Origin: Ruegeria arenilitoris
GTDB lineage: Bacteria; Pseudomonadota; Alphaproteobacteria; Rhodobacterales; Rhodobacteraceae
Direction: 5' to 3'
DNA: 35,677 nucleotides
NCBI RefSeq assembly: GCF_013032445.1
Contig: NZ_WQCA01000025.1
Coordinates: 1 to 35,677 of the forward strand
Positions 15,556 to 24,777 of this stretch are shown piece by piece (within the stretch, counting starts at the first letter, position 1; each line of letters begins with the position of its first letter). A program made the translations under genes and the position numbers. Below the pieces are notes generated by a model. The model had not been told where the DNA came from. It made no database searches and saw only the letters and a program-made list of their open reading frames with translations.

Positions 15556-15588
15556 CGGAGTCATCATCCAACGAGGAGGAGAATTAGG

Positions 15589-16896
15589 ATGTCATTCAAA
15601 CAAGCTCTATATGCGGCGACGGCAATGACACTCGTCACTGCAAGCGGCGCACTAGCAGAGAATCTTGTCATCGCCACCGTGAACAATGGCGACATGATTC
15701 GCATGCAGGGGTTGACTCAGGACTTCACTGATAAGACCGGCCACACGGTCGAGTGGGTCACATTGGAAGAAAACGTATTGCGCCAGCGTGTCACCACGGA
15801 CATCGCCGCAAAGGGCGGTTCTTTCGACATCATGACCATTGGCATGTACGAAACACCGATTTGGGGCGCTAATGGATGGCTGGTCTCGCTTGACGATCTT
15901 TCTGCTGAGTACGATGCGGATGATATTCTGCCAGCCATGCGAGCCGGTCTGAGCCACGACGGTACTCTCTATGCGGCGCCGTTCTATGGTGAAAGCTCTA
16001 TGATCATGTACCGCACCGACCTTATGGAAAAGGCCGGTCTGGAAATGCCAGAGGCACCAACCTGGCAATTCATCCGCGAAGCCGCAGCGGCGATGACCGA
16101 CCGTGACAGCGACATTAACGGTATCTGCCTGCGTGGAAAAGCAGGCTGGGGTGAAGGCGGTGCCTTTATCACTGTAACCGGCAATTCCTTCGGTGCGCGC
16201 TGGTTCGACGAAGACTGGAATGCCCAGTTCGATCAGCCTGAGTGGAAAGAAGCGTTGACCTTCTTTGTCGACATGATGCAGGAATCCGGGCCGACCGGCT
16301 ATGCGACCAACGGATTCAATGAAAACCTGAACCTGTTCCAGCAGGGCAAGTGTGGTATGTGGATTGATGCAACCGTCGCTGCCTCGTTTGTGACCAATCC
16401 AGACGACTCAACTGTCGCTGATAAGGTTGGCTTCGCGCTGGCACCAAATAGTGAAGGTGTCGACAGGAAAGCAAACTGGCTCTGGGCATGGGCGCTGGCA
16501 GTTCCCGCCGGAACGCAAAAGGAAGCTGCAGCAAAAGAGTTCATCGAATGGGCAACGTCAAAAGACTATATTGAACTTGTCGCCGAGAACGAAGGTTGGG
16601 CAAACGTGCCTCCGGGTGCGCGTACTTCGCTGTACGAAAACCCCAACTATCAGGCGGTTCCCTTCGCCCAGAAGACGCTGGACTCAATCCTGGCAGCCGA
16701 CCCGACAAATCCGACAGTTAAGCCGGTGCCATATGTTGGTGTCCAGTTCGTGGCCATACCGGAATTCGCGGGTATCGCGACTGAAGTGAGCCAGGAATTC
16801 TCGGCCGTCTATGCGGGTCAGCAAACCGTTGACGAGGCGCTTGCCAAAGCTCAGGCGCTGACAAACGACGCTATGGAAGCAGCTGGCTACCGCTAA
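15589..16896 (+). CDS. smoE: Sorbitol/mannitol ABC transporter substrate-binding protein
   Basis: This 435-residue family 1 extracellular binding protein is the periplasmic receptor of the polyol transporter. Residues 1-23 form a Sec signal peptide (MSFKQALYAATAMTLVTASG, then ALA before the mature ENLVIATVNN). The mature part has typical CUT1 receptor features (FDIMTIGMYETPIWGANGWL, FYGESSMIMYRTDLMEKAGL). Position and order match SmoE of the Rhodobacter sphaeroides sorbitol/mannitol operon. An AGGAGGAG site precedes the ATG. It is first in the operon, with a 120-nt gap to the permease genes, as is usual for highly expressed binding proteins. Confidence 0.92.
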   Translation: MSFKQALYAATAMTLVTASGALAENLVIATVNNGDMIRMQGLTQDFTDKTGHTVEWVTLEENVLRQRVTTDIAAKGGSFDIMTIGMYETPIWGANGWLVSLDDLSAEYDADDILPAMRAGLSHDGTLYAAPFYGESSMIMYRTDLMEKAGLEMPEAPTWQFIREAAAAMTDRDSDINGICLRGKAGWGEGGAFITVTGNSFGARWFDEDWNAQFDQPEWKEALTFFVDMMQESGPTGYATNGFNENLNLFQQGKCGMWIDATVAASFVTNPDDSTVADKVGFALAPNSEGVDRKANWLWAWALAVPAGTQKEAAAKEFIEWATSKDYIELVAENEGWANVPPGARTSLYENPNYQAVPFAQKTLDSILAADPTNPTVKPVPYVGVQFVAIPEFAGIATEVSQEFSAVYAGQQTVDEALAKAQALTNDAMEAAGYR

Positions 16897-17016
16897 GCGC
16901 TCCATCGGTCTCGGGCAGCACTCTTCTCCCAAGTGTTTCCCGAGACGCCCTTAATTTTCAAAAACTCTGCACTGTTTAAGATAGCCTTATGGCAATCAAC
17001 AGAGGAGGTATGCCCG

Positions 17017-17883
17017 ATGGCTACTAAACACTCCCGATCAGCGGCGCGGCTTATGATGGCCCCAGCGGTCATCTTGCTCCTCGGCTGGATGCTCGTTCCA
17101 TTGATCATGACTCTCATTTTCTCATTCAAACAATACCTTCCGCTGCGTGGCGGAGACCTTGGGTGGGTAGGTTTCGACAACTACGTTCGCTTTGTCAGTT
17201 CCAGCGCGTTCTGGCCGTCGGTAGTAGCCACGCTGACCATTGTTGGTGGGGTTCTTTTAATCACCGTGATCATTGGTGTCTTGCTGGCAATCTTGTTGAA
17301 CCAGCCAATGTGGGGGCAAGGAGTAGTCCGCATTCTGGTCATCGCTCCGTTCTTTGTCATGCCGACGGTTTCAGCTTTGGTGTGGAAGAATATGTTCATG
17401 GATCCGGTGAACGGCCTGTTCGCGCATCTGTGGCGCTTTTTCGGAGCCGAACCAATCGCATGGCTGTCTGAGGCTTCACTACCTTCAATTGTCCTGATCG
17501 TTTCTTGGCAATGGTTGCCTTTCGCTACACTCATCCTGTTGACTGCGATCCAATCTCTGGACGGTGAACAGTTGGAAGCTGCAGAAATGGACGGTGCACC
17601 GCCTTTAAAGCGGTTCGGTTACATCACTCTACCGCATCTCAGCCGTGCAATTACGATAGTGGTTCTGATCCAGACAATCTTCTTGCTGGCAATCTTTGCG
17701 GAAATATTTGTCACGACCGGAGGTGCATTTGGTACTCGCACCCTGACCTATCTGATTTTCCAGCGCGTTCTTGAAAGCCAGAACGTCGGCCTCGGATCTG
17801 CCGGTGGTGTCTACGCAATCATTCTCGCCAACATCGTTGCGATCTTCCTGATGCGCATCGTCGGCAAGAATCTGGACGCGTGA
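17017..17883 (+). CDS. smoF: Sorbitol/mannitol ABC transporter permease SmoF
   Basis: This 288-residue inner-membrane permease of the CUT1 sugar importer family has about six transmembrane segments. The EAA loop that contacts the ATPase starts near residue 187 (EAAEMDGAPPLKRFGYITLP). The start is the ATG at 17017, with AGAGGAGG eight bases upstream; a frame extension to 16933 has no ribosome-binding support. SmoG follows after 10 nt. It pairs with SmoG as the heterodimeric channel. Confidence 0.93.
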   Translation: MATKHSRSAARLMMAPAVILLLGWMLVPLIMTLIFSFKQYLPLRGGDLGWVGFDNYVRFVSSSAFWPSVVATLTIVGGVLLITVIIGVLLAILLNQPMWGQGVVRILVIAPFFVMPTVSALVWKNMFMDPVNGLFAHLWRFFGAEPIAWLSEASLPSIVLIVSWQWLPFATLILLTAIQSLDGEQLEAAEMDGAPPLKRFGYITLPHLSRAITIVVLIQTIFLLAIFAEIFVTTGGAFGTRTLTYLIFQRVLESQNVGLGSAGGVYAIILANIVAIFLMRIVGKNLDA

Positions 17884-17893
17884 GGAGGAAAAA

Positions 17894-18724
17894 ATGGCCC
17901 GCGCAGTAACTCAACAACGTAAGATCATCAATACAGCCGCCGCTTGGGGCGTTGGACTGCTGATCTTTTTCCCGATCCTTTGGACCGTTCTAACCAGCTT
18001 TAAAACCGAAGCCACCGCAATCGCAGACCCTCCGGTGTTCCTGGCATTTGACTGGACGTTGGAAAACTATTCCGCGGTTATGGAGCGGTCGAATTATGCC
18101 CGGTTTCTCTGGAACTCGATCATCATCGCCGGGGGCTCAACAATACTGGGTATCATCGTGGCGGTCCCGGCGGCTTGGTCGATGGCGTTCGTACCTTCCA
18201 CGCGCACCAAGGACATTCTCCTCTGGATGCTGTCCACCAAAATGCTCCCGGCCGTTGGGGTTCTGTACCCCATCTACCTGATCTGCATCAAACTTGGCGT
18301 TCTCGACAGTCGTGGGGCATTGGTCATCATCCTCATGTTGATGAACCTGCCGATCATAGTCTGGATGCTGTACACTTACTTCAAGGAAATCCCCGGTGAA
18401 ATCTTGGAAGCTGCCCGAATGGACGGTGCTACGCTGAAAGAGGAAATCCTCTATGTCCTCACACCGATGGCAGTTCCCGGCATAGCTTCGACCTTGCTGC
18501 TGAACTTCATTCTGGCCTGGAACGAGGCGTTTTGGACACTGAACCTGACCGCAGCCAATGCGGCTCCTCTGACGGCCTTTATTGCCAGCTATTCCAGCCC
18601 AGAAGGCCTGTTCTTTGCCAAACTCAGTGCAGCATCAACTATGGCCATTGCGCCAATCCTCATCCTTGGCTGGTTCAGCCAGAAACAACTTGTCAGCGGC
18701 CTGACCTTCGGCGCCGTCAAATAA
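17894..18724 (+). CDS. smoG: Sorbitol/mannitol ABC transporter permease SmoG
   Basis: This 276-residue second permease of the CUT1 importer has six membrane segments. The EAA loop (EAARMDGATLKEEILYVLTP) starts at residue 172. The ATG at 17894 has GAGGAGGAA directly upstream. It follows SmoF by 10 nt and precedes the ATPase by 12 nt, so all three are in one transcription unit. Confidence 0.93.
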   Translation: MARAVTQQRKIINTAAAWGVGLLIFFPILWTVLTSFKTEATAIADPPVFLAFDWTLENYSAVMERSNYARFLWNSIIIAGGSTILGIIVAVPAAWSMAFVPSTRTKDILLWMLSTKMLPAVGVLYPIYLICIKLGVLDSRGALVIILMLMNLPIIVWMLYTYFKEIPGEILEAARMDGATLKEEILYVLTPMAVPGIASTLLLNFILAWNEAFWTLNLTAANAAPLTAFIASYSSPEGLFFAKLSAASTMAIAPILILGWFSQKQLVSGLTFGAVK

Positions 18725-18736
18725 GGAACTTGACCA

Positions 18737-19741
18737 ATGGGACAAATCAAACTCAACCAAGTGACCAAAAGCTTCGGAGACGTTCAGGTTATTCCGCCTC
18801 TGGACCTCACGATTGGAGACGGCGAATTCACAGTTTTTGTCGGACCTTCGGGCTGCGGTAAATCCACACTGTTGCGCCTAATCGCTGGACTCGAAGACAT
18901 CACAACGGGTCACATCGAAATCGACGGCTCGGATGCGACGGATGTGCCCCCCGCCAAGCGCGGTTTGGCAATGGTCTTCCAGTCCTATGCTCTGTACCCG
19001 CATATGTCGGTGCGCAAAAACATCGCGTTTCCGATGAAGATGGCAGGGATCGATGAGGATGAGCAAAACCGCCGGATCGAAGGAGCCGCAAAGGCGCTGA
19101 ACCTTACCGATTATCTGGATCGGCGTCCGGGACAGTTGTCAGGCGGTCAGCGTCAGCGCGTTGCGATTGGTCGGGCAATTGTACGGGAGCCAGCCGCGTT
19201 CCTTTTCGATGAACCGTTGTCCAACCTCGACGCGGCACTACGTGTCGGAATGCGGCTTGAAATCAGCGAACTGCACGAGCGGCTCAAGACGACAATGATC
19301 TACGTGACCCACGATCAGGTCGAAGCCATGACCATGGCGGACAAGATCGTCGTGTTGCGGGCGGGTGTGATCGAACAGGTGGGTTCACCGTTGGAGCTCT
19401 ATCACAGCCCACGCAACGAATTTGTCGCGGGGTTCATCGGGTCTCCGAAAATGAACCTGATCTCAGGTGCTGAGGCCGAGAAAAACGGGGCAACCACAAT
19501 CGGCATTCGTCCTGAACACACAGATGTCAGCATGACTGATGGAGTGTGGAAAGGCGTCGTCGGCGTGGCCGAACACTTGGGGTCAGACACTTTCATTCAC
19601 GTCCATGACACGGGTCTTGCTGACATGGTGACTGTGCGGATTACAGGTGACATTCAGGCAAAGCATGGCGACACGATCTACCTGACCCCGCAAATGGACA
19701 AGCTGCATAAGTTCGACGCTCAGGGCCTGAGGATAGAATAA
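18737..19741 (+). CDS. smoK: Sugar/polyol ABC transporter ATP-binding protein SmoK
   Basis: This 334-residue ABC ATPase of the MalK/UgpC group has Walker A GPSGCGKST (36-44), signature LSGGQ (134-138), Walker B FLFDEP (155-160) and the switch histidine H192. A C-terminal TOBE-type regulatory domain (about 235-334) includes IGIRPEH. The cytoplasmic subunit energises SmoEFG. Its stop overlaps the smoS start by one base (TAATG), indicating coupled translation. Confidence 0.95.
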   Translation: MGQIKLNQVTKSFGDVQVIPPLDLTIGDGEFTVFVGPSGCGKSTLLRLIAGLEDITTGHIEIDGSDATDVPPAKRGLAMVFQSYALYPHMSVRKNIAFPMKMAGIDEDEQNRRIEGAAKALNLTDYLDRRPGQLSGGQRQRVAIGRAIVREPAAFLFDEPLSNLDAALRVGMRLEISELHERLKTTMIYVTHDQVEAMTMADKIVVLRAGVIEQVGSPLELYHSPRNEFVAGFIGSPKMNLISGAEAEKNGATTIGIRPEHTDVSMTDGVWKGVVGVAEHLGSDTFIHVHDTGLADMVTVRITGDIQAKHGDTIYLTPQMDKLHKFDAQGLRIE

Positions 19742-20511
19742 TGCAACTGGCTGGAAAAACAGCCCTGATTACAGGCGCCGCCCGGGGGATCGGGCGGGCC
19801 TTTGCGGAGGCCTACGTCAACGCAGGCGCTCGGGTTGCCGTCGCCGACATAAATATAGATGGCGCCCGCCAAAGCGCTGCTGCACTTGGCGAAAATGCGA
19901 TCGCTGTGGCTATGGACGTGACCGACCAGACCAGCATCGACAACGCAGTGACAACGACGTTGGCAGAATTCGGTCATATCGACATTCTGGTCAACAACGC
20001 GGCACTTTTCACAGCCGCCCCGATTGTTGAAATCGAACGCGCTGACTATCAGCGCGCTTTTGACATCAATGTAGCGGGCACGCTCTTCACGATGCAGGCC
20101 GTTGCCCGACACATGATCGAGCGTGGGAAAGGTGGCAAGATCATCAACATGGCGAGCCAAGCCGGAAGGCGCGGTGAGCCCTTAGTTGCGGTCTATTGCG
20201 CGACCAAGGCGGCGGTCATCAGCCTGACTCAGTCGGCGGGACTGAACCTGATCAGGCACGGAATAAACGTGAACGCAATTTCTCCCGGTGTCGTCGATGG
20301 CGAGCACTGGGACGGCGTGGACGCGTTCTTTGCGAAGTACGAGGACAAGGCACCCGGACAAAAGAAGCAGGAAGTTGATGCCGCCGTACCCTACGGACGC
20401 ATGGGCACACCCGACGATTTGACCGGAATGGCTGTTTTTCTGGCAAGTAATGCGGCGAACTACATCGTCGCACAAACTTACAACGTGGATGGTGGGCAAT
20501 GGATGAGCTGA
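19741..20511 (+). CDS. smoS: Sorbitol dehydrogenase (SDR family) SmoS
   Basis: This 256-residue short-chain dehydrogenase oxidises D-sorbitol to D-fructose with NAD+. The Rhodobacter sphaeroides homologue also handles galactitol. The cofactor motif TGAARGIG (11-18), NNAA (85-88) and the catalytic set N110, S139, Y152 and K156 (YCATK) are all in place. The C-terminal YNVDGGQWMS is typical. It overlaps mtlK by 13 nt. The function rests on family similarity plus its place between the polyol ATPase and mannitol dehydrogenase genes. Confidence 0.92.
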   Translation: MQLAGKTALITGAARGIGRAFAEAYVNAGARVAVADINIDGARQSAAALGENAIAVAMDVTDQTSIDNAVTTTLAEFGHIDILVNNAALFTAAPIVEIERADYQRAFDINVAGTLFTMQAVARHMIERGKGGKIINMASQAGRRGEPLVAVYCATKAAVISLTQSAGLNLIRHGINVNAISPGVVDGEHWDGVDAFFAKYEDKAPGQKKQEVDAAVPYGRMGTPDDLTGMAVFLASNAANYIVAQTYNVDGGQWMS

Positions 20512-21974
20512 TCTCCCTTTCGAATGCGACACTCGATCAACTGACTGTCGAACGCCCAAGGTATGACCGCGCTGCGCTGAAATCCGGCATCCTGCATGTA
20601 GGCGTCGGCAATTTCCACCGCGCGCATCAGGCTTGGTACCTGCACCGTTTGATGCAACAGGGCAAAGCCAAGGATTGGGCTATCATAGGGGCAGGCGTAC
20701 GCCCTTATGATGCGGTAATGCGGGAGAAACTTCTCGCCCAGGATTGCCTCACGACCCTGATCGAACTCGACCCGGAAAAAATCTCTGCCGAGGTCATAGG
20801 CTCGATGATCGACTACCTGCCTATTGAAGACGGCAACGGAGCGCTAATTCGCACGATGTCGAATCCGGCCATCCGCATCGTTTCTATGACCGTAACCGAA
20901 AGTGGCTACTACGTTGATCCAGTTACGAACGGGTTTGATGCCAACCACCCTGACGTTCAGCACGACGCCCAAAATCCTTTGGCGCCCCGAACGGTCTTTG
21001 GTGCCATGGTGGCCGCTCTTCGCATGCGACGCGACGCAGGGCATGCGCCCTTCACCGGACTAAGTTGCGACAATCTTCAAAGCAACGGTGACGTCCTTAG
21101 ACAAACCGTCACTTCGATGGCTCGCATGTCCGACCCTGAACTGGCCGATTGGATTGACACCAACGCGACATTTCCGAATTCGATGGTGGATTGCATCGCC
21201 CCTTCGACCGGTCCAAGCGAACTTGCACTTGCCATAGATTTTGGCATTGACGATGCTGCTGTGGTCACACACGAAGCGTATCGCCAATGGGTGATTGAAG
21301 ACAATTTCTGCGCGGGGCGTCCGGACTGGGATGAGGTTGGCGCAATCTTCACTGACGACGTTCATGCGTTCGAAACTATGAAAATCCGCGTCCTCAATGC
21401 CGGGCATCAGGTGCTCGCAAATGTGGGTGAGATATTAGGGCTTCAGACGATTTCCGAATGTATGAGGCACCCGGTTGTTTCGAAGTTCTTTGGTAAAGTT
21501 CAGAGAACTGAGATAGCGCCAACGGTTTCATCGGTTTCCGGAAAAAGGCCGGAAGAGTATGTAGGCCTCGTTGAAAGCAGGTTTTCAAATCCAAGGATTG
21601 TGGACACGACCCGACGCGTGGCTTTCGATGGTTCAGCGCGCCATACAGGTTTCGTTTTGCCGATATTGCGAGACCAGTTGAAGGCTGGGCGTTCCGTTAC
21701 CGGTTTAGCGCTCGTCGAGGCGCTATGGGCACGTATGTGCGCAGGCACACGCGAAGATGGTAGTGTGATCGAGGCGAATGATCCGATTTGGGATAGACTG
21801 AGTGAGGCAGCCCTTGCCGCCAAGTCGAACCCGGCAGTCTGGCTTGAACAAAGTCGGATTTACGGCGACTTGAAGGACGCCAAACCGTTTTCCAGTTCAT
21901 TTTCCAAGTGGCTCGACATGGTTTGGCAGAATGGTTGCGAAGCTGCTCTTGTCGCGTACGTTGATGAGGCTTGA
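20499..21974 (+). CDS. mtlK: Mannitol 2-dehydrogenase MtlK
   Basis: This 491-residue polyol-specific long-chain dehydrogenase converts D-mannitol and NAD+ to D-fructose and NADH in the cytosol. The N-terminal Rossmann region contains GVGNFHRAHQAWYLHRL. The mid region has the family catalytic signature, here KIRVLNAGHQVLANVGEILG. The length fits the family (~480-490). It is last in the smo operon. No fructokinase follows, so the fructose formed must be phosphorylated by an enzyme encoded outside this window. Confidence 0.94.
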   Translation: MDELISLSNATLDQLTVERPRYDRAALKSGILHVGVGNFHRAHQAWYLHRLMQQGKAKDWAIIGAGVRPYDAVMREKLLAQDCLTTLIELDPEKISAEVIGSMIDYLPIEDGNGALIRTMSNPAIRIVSMTVTESGYYVDPVTNGFDANHPDVQHDAQNPLAPRTVFGAMVAALRMRRDAGHAPFTGLSCDNLQSNGDVLRQTVTSMARMSDPELADWIDTNATFPNSMVDCIAPSTGPSELALAIDFGIDDAAVVTHEAYRQWVIEDNFCAGRPDWDEVGAIFTDDVHAFETMKIRVLNAGHQVLANVGEILGLQTISECMRHPVVSKFFGKVQRTEIAPTVSSVSGKRPEEYVGLVESRFSNPRIVDTTRRVAFDGSARHTGFVLPILRDQLKAGRSVTGLALVEALWARMCAGTREDGSVIEANDPIWDRLSEAALAAKSNPAVWLEQSRIYGDLKDAKPFSSSFSKWLDMVWQNGCEAALVAYVDEA

Positions 21975-22138
21975 GGCAAATCTGTGGGTGGTGTCACTCG
22001 TACTTTTGATAGGAAATACTGGTTGACCGATCAGAAGTGTAAATAGCGTAGATCGCGGATGTGTTGGACCCGTTTTGAAGAAGTTCAGGTAGGGCAGGCT
22101 TGCTCATCTGCGATCCCCCAAAGAGTCTGGAGAAAAAC

Positions 22139-22396
22139 GTGAAACCAGAACAGCTTAGAATGGCCCGCAACGCGCTTGGATTGTCTATGAAGGGATTTGC
22201 CGATTTGTCGCGGGTTTCTCATATGACCGTACACCGGTTTGAAGCCGGAAAAAGCGGCGTGAAGCACGCTATGATCGAAGCCATGCGCACAACGCTTGAA
22301 GCCGAAGGTGTTCAATTCCTCAATTATGGAAGTGTGTCTGACGGCATAGGCGTCGCAATCAAACCCAACCCGACCAAAACTATTGGCCCTGTTTAA
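22139..22396 (+). CDS. Small XRE-type helix-turn-helix regulator
   Basis: This protein of ~85 residues has a Cro/CI-type HTH at about 4-55: LRMARNALGLSMKGFADLSR, VSHMTVHRFEAG, then VKHAMIEAMRTTLEAEGVQF. A short tail of no recognised type follows. The GTG start at 22139 is chosen because GGAG lies 7 nt upstream and the HTH begins at once; the frame extends back to 22100 without support. Its stop is only 2 nt before the glgP start, so it is the first gene of the glycogen transcript. An autoregulator or regulator of glycogen genes is plausible but inferred from position only. Confidence 0.82.
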   Translation: MKPEQLRMARNALGLSMKGFADLSRVSHMTVHRFEAGKSGVKHAMIEAMRTTLEAEGVQFLNYGSVSDGIGVAIKPNPTKTIGPV

Positions 22397-22398
22397 TC

Positions 22399-24777
22399 AT
22401 GCACTCACAAATCCTCAGACATCTCACCTATTCGCTCGGCAAAGACGCAGAACATGCGTCGACCTATGATTGGCGAATGGCGGTTTCCTTAACGTTGCGC
22501 GACCGCATAGTTGACCCTTGGTTCGAAAGCACGCGTGAGACGTACCAGTCAGGCGCAAAACGCGTTTACTACCTTTCGATGGAGTTTTTGATTGGTCGAC
22601 TTGTCGAAGACATGACCGCGAATCTGGGGCTGACGGAAGAGGTTAGGGAAGCTCTTGCGGAACTCGGCCAAGATGCGTCGGTCGTATTCAACGACGAACC
22701 TGATGCCGCCTTGGGGAACGGCGGCCTCGGACGGCTGGCGGCCTGTTTCATGGATTCACTCGCTACTCTTGGCATTCCGGCTTATGGTTACGGCATCCGC
22801 TATGAGCATGGCTTGTTCGAGCAGAGTTTTGTCGAAGGTCGGCAGGTCGAAAAAGCGGAAACCTGGTTAAACCAGCGCTTCGCCTGGGAGTTTGAGCGTC
22901 CCGAAGTCCGATACCGGATCGCCTTTGGCGGCTATGTTTCCCATCATGATGGGAAGGCGGAATGGCATCCCGCCGATACGGTTCTGGCCCAAGCATTTGA
23001 TACGCCGGTCGTTGGTTGGAAGGGCACGTGGGGTAACACTCTGCGCCTATGGTCAGCCCGGCCCGAGAACGAATTTGATTTGGAGAGCTTCAACAGAGGC
23101 GACTATTTGGCCGCCAGCCGATCAGAGGCACTGGCGCGTACGATTTCGCGGGTTCTCTATCCTGATGATGCCACCGATGCAGGCAAGGAGCTGCGGCTTA
23201 AGCAGGAATACTTCTTTACCGCCGCATCTATTATGGATCTGCTGCGCCGTTTCCTAAGCGATCATGGCGACATTCGAGAACTGCCAAAAGCAGTCGCGAT
23301 CCAGCTCAACGATACACATCCGGCGATTGCGGGCCCTGAATTGGTGCGCATTTTGGCGGATGAGCATGACCTGCCTCTGGATGAGGCGATTGCTCTGGCG
23401 CGTCGTTGCCTTGGCTACACCAACCACACGCTTCTGCCCGAGGCGCTGGAGCGTTGGCACGAGGGGTTGCTGGGTCGTGTTCTGCCGCGGCATCTGGAAA
23501 TTATCCGAGCCATTGACGAGCAACAGCAACAAGAGTTTCCGGGCAGTCCGCGTATCCTCAAGCATGGCGAAGTCCACATGGGCGAACTGGCCTTTATCAT
23601 GGCACACAAGGTCAACGGCGTCTCGGCCTTGCATACCGATTTGGTGAAAGACACTGTCTTTGCCGACCTGAACCGCATTCATCCTGCGCGGATCATCAAC
23701 CAGACCAACGGTATTACTCCGCGTCGGTGGCTGCACACCTGCAACCCGGTTCTGAGCAATCTGATCACCCGCGAAATCGGAGATGGCTGGGTGGCGGATT
23801 TAGAACAGCTGAAACAACTCAAGGCCTGCGCAGGGGATCAAAGTTTCCTGAACGACTTCAGCGCCGCCAAACGTCACAATAAAGCGCAACTTTCGAACTG
23901 GATTGCGGCCAAATGCGGTGTCTCGGTTGATCCCGACGCTATCTTCGACGTTCAGATCAAGCGTATTCACGAATACAAGCGCCAGCTTATGAACATCCTG
24001 GAGACGGTCGCGCTTTGGAACGAGATGCGGGATAATCCTAGGTTCGAATGGACCCCGCGCGTTAAGATTTTTGGGGGCAAGGCCGCACCAGGATATCACG
24101 TTGCAAAGCAGATCGTGCGGCTCATCAATGATGTGGCCAAGGTCATAAATTCTGATCCCGTGACCGGTGACGTTCTGAAAGTCGTATATCCTGCCAATTA
24201 CAATGTCACGATGGCGGAAAAGCTGATCCCAGCGGCAGATTTGTCTGAGCAGATTTCGACCGCCGGCAAAGAGGCGTCTGGGACTGGAAATATGAAATTT
24301 GCCCTGAATGGTGCGCTGACGATTGGCACACTGGACGGAGCAAATGTCGAAATCCGCGAACATGTCGGCTCGGACAACTTCTTCTTGTTTGGTCTCACCG
24401 CGCAGGAAGTCATGGAACGTCGTAAGGTGCACGAGTATTCGCGCGCCGCAATTTCAGCCAGCCCACGGCTGGAGCGTGTTCTGGGGCAGATTTTCGAAGG
24501 CCAGTTTTCACCTGAGGAACCTGGCCGGTATCACTCGCTGATCGGCACGCTTTATGATCATGACTATTTCTTGGTCACATGTGACTTCGATAGTTATTTC
24601 GACACACAGCGTAGGACCGATGTCGCGTATCGAAACAGTCAAAACTGGGCTGCGATGGCCCTGCAGAATACAGCCAACATGGGTTGGTTCTCGTCAGACC
24701 GGACGATTCTGGGCTATGCCCGTGATATCTGGCAGGCTGATAGCGCACTGACCAAACCATTGGGTAAATCGGCATGA
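22399..24777 (+). CDS. glgP: Glycogen phosphorylase GlgP
   Basis: This 792-residue GT35 phosphorylase releases glucose-1-phosphate from glycogen ends using phosphate and pyridoxal phosphate. Family segments are clear: YYLSMEFLIGR, GNGGLGRLAACFMDSLATLG, QLNDTHPAIA, RIHEYKRQLMN and EASGTGNMKFALNGALTIGT, in which K633 is the PLP lysine. The length is close to the usual 800-815. The ATG has no own Shine-Dalgarno and sits 2 nt after the HTH gene, so translation is probably coupled to it. The last four bases overlap glgB (ATGA). Confidence 0.96.
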   Translation: MHSQILRHLTYSLGKDAEHASTYDWRMAVSLTLRDRIVDPWFESTRETYQSGAKRVYYLSMEFLIGRLVEDMTANLGLTEEVREALAELGQDASVVFNDEPDAALGNGGLGRLAACFMDSLATLGIPAYGYGIRYEHGLFEQSFVEGRQVEKAETWLNQRFAWEFERPEVRYRIAFGGYVSHHDGKAEWHPADTVLAQAFDTPVVGWKGTWGNTLRLWSARPENEFDLESFNRGDYLAASRSEALARTISRVLYPDDATDAGKELRLKQEYFFTAASIMDLLRRFLSDHGDIRELPKAVAIQLNDTHPAIAGPELVRILADEHDLPLDEAIALARRCLGYTNHTLLPEALERWHEGLLGRVLPRHLEIIRAIDEQQQQEFPGSPRILKHGEVHMGELAFIMAHKVNGVSALHTDLVKDTVFADLNRIHPARIINQTNGITPRRWLHTCNPVLSNLITREIGDGWVADLEQLKQLKACAGDQSFLNDFSAAKRHNKAQLSNWIAAKCGVSVDPDAIFDVQIKRIHEYKRQLMNILETVALWNEMRDNPRFEWTPRVKIFGGKAAPGYHVAKQIVRLINDVAKVINSDPVTGDVLKVVYPANYNVTMAEKLIPAADLSEQISTAGKEASGTGNMKFALNGALTIGTLDGANVEIREHVGSDNFFLFGLTAQEVMERRKVHEYSRAAISASPRLERVLGQIFEGQFSPEEPGRYHSLIGTLYDHDYFLVTCDFDSYFDTQRRTDVAYRNSQNWAAMALQNTANMGWFSSDRTILGYARDIWQADSALTKPLGKSA

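Noticed and set aside
22023..22054. TTGACC followed by TAGATC as promoter of the glycogen operon
   Set aside because: The spacer would be 20 bases and the -10 is poor; no regulator logic supports it, so the operon promoter is left unassigned.
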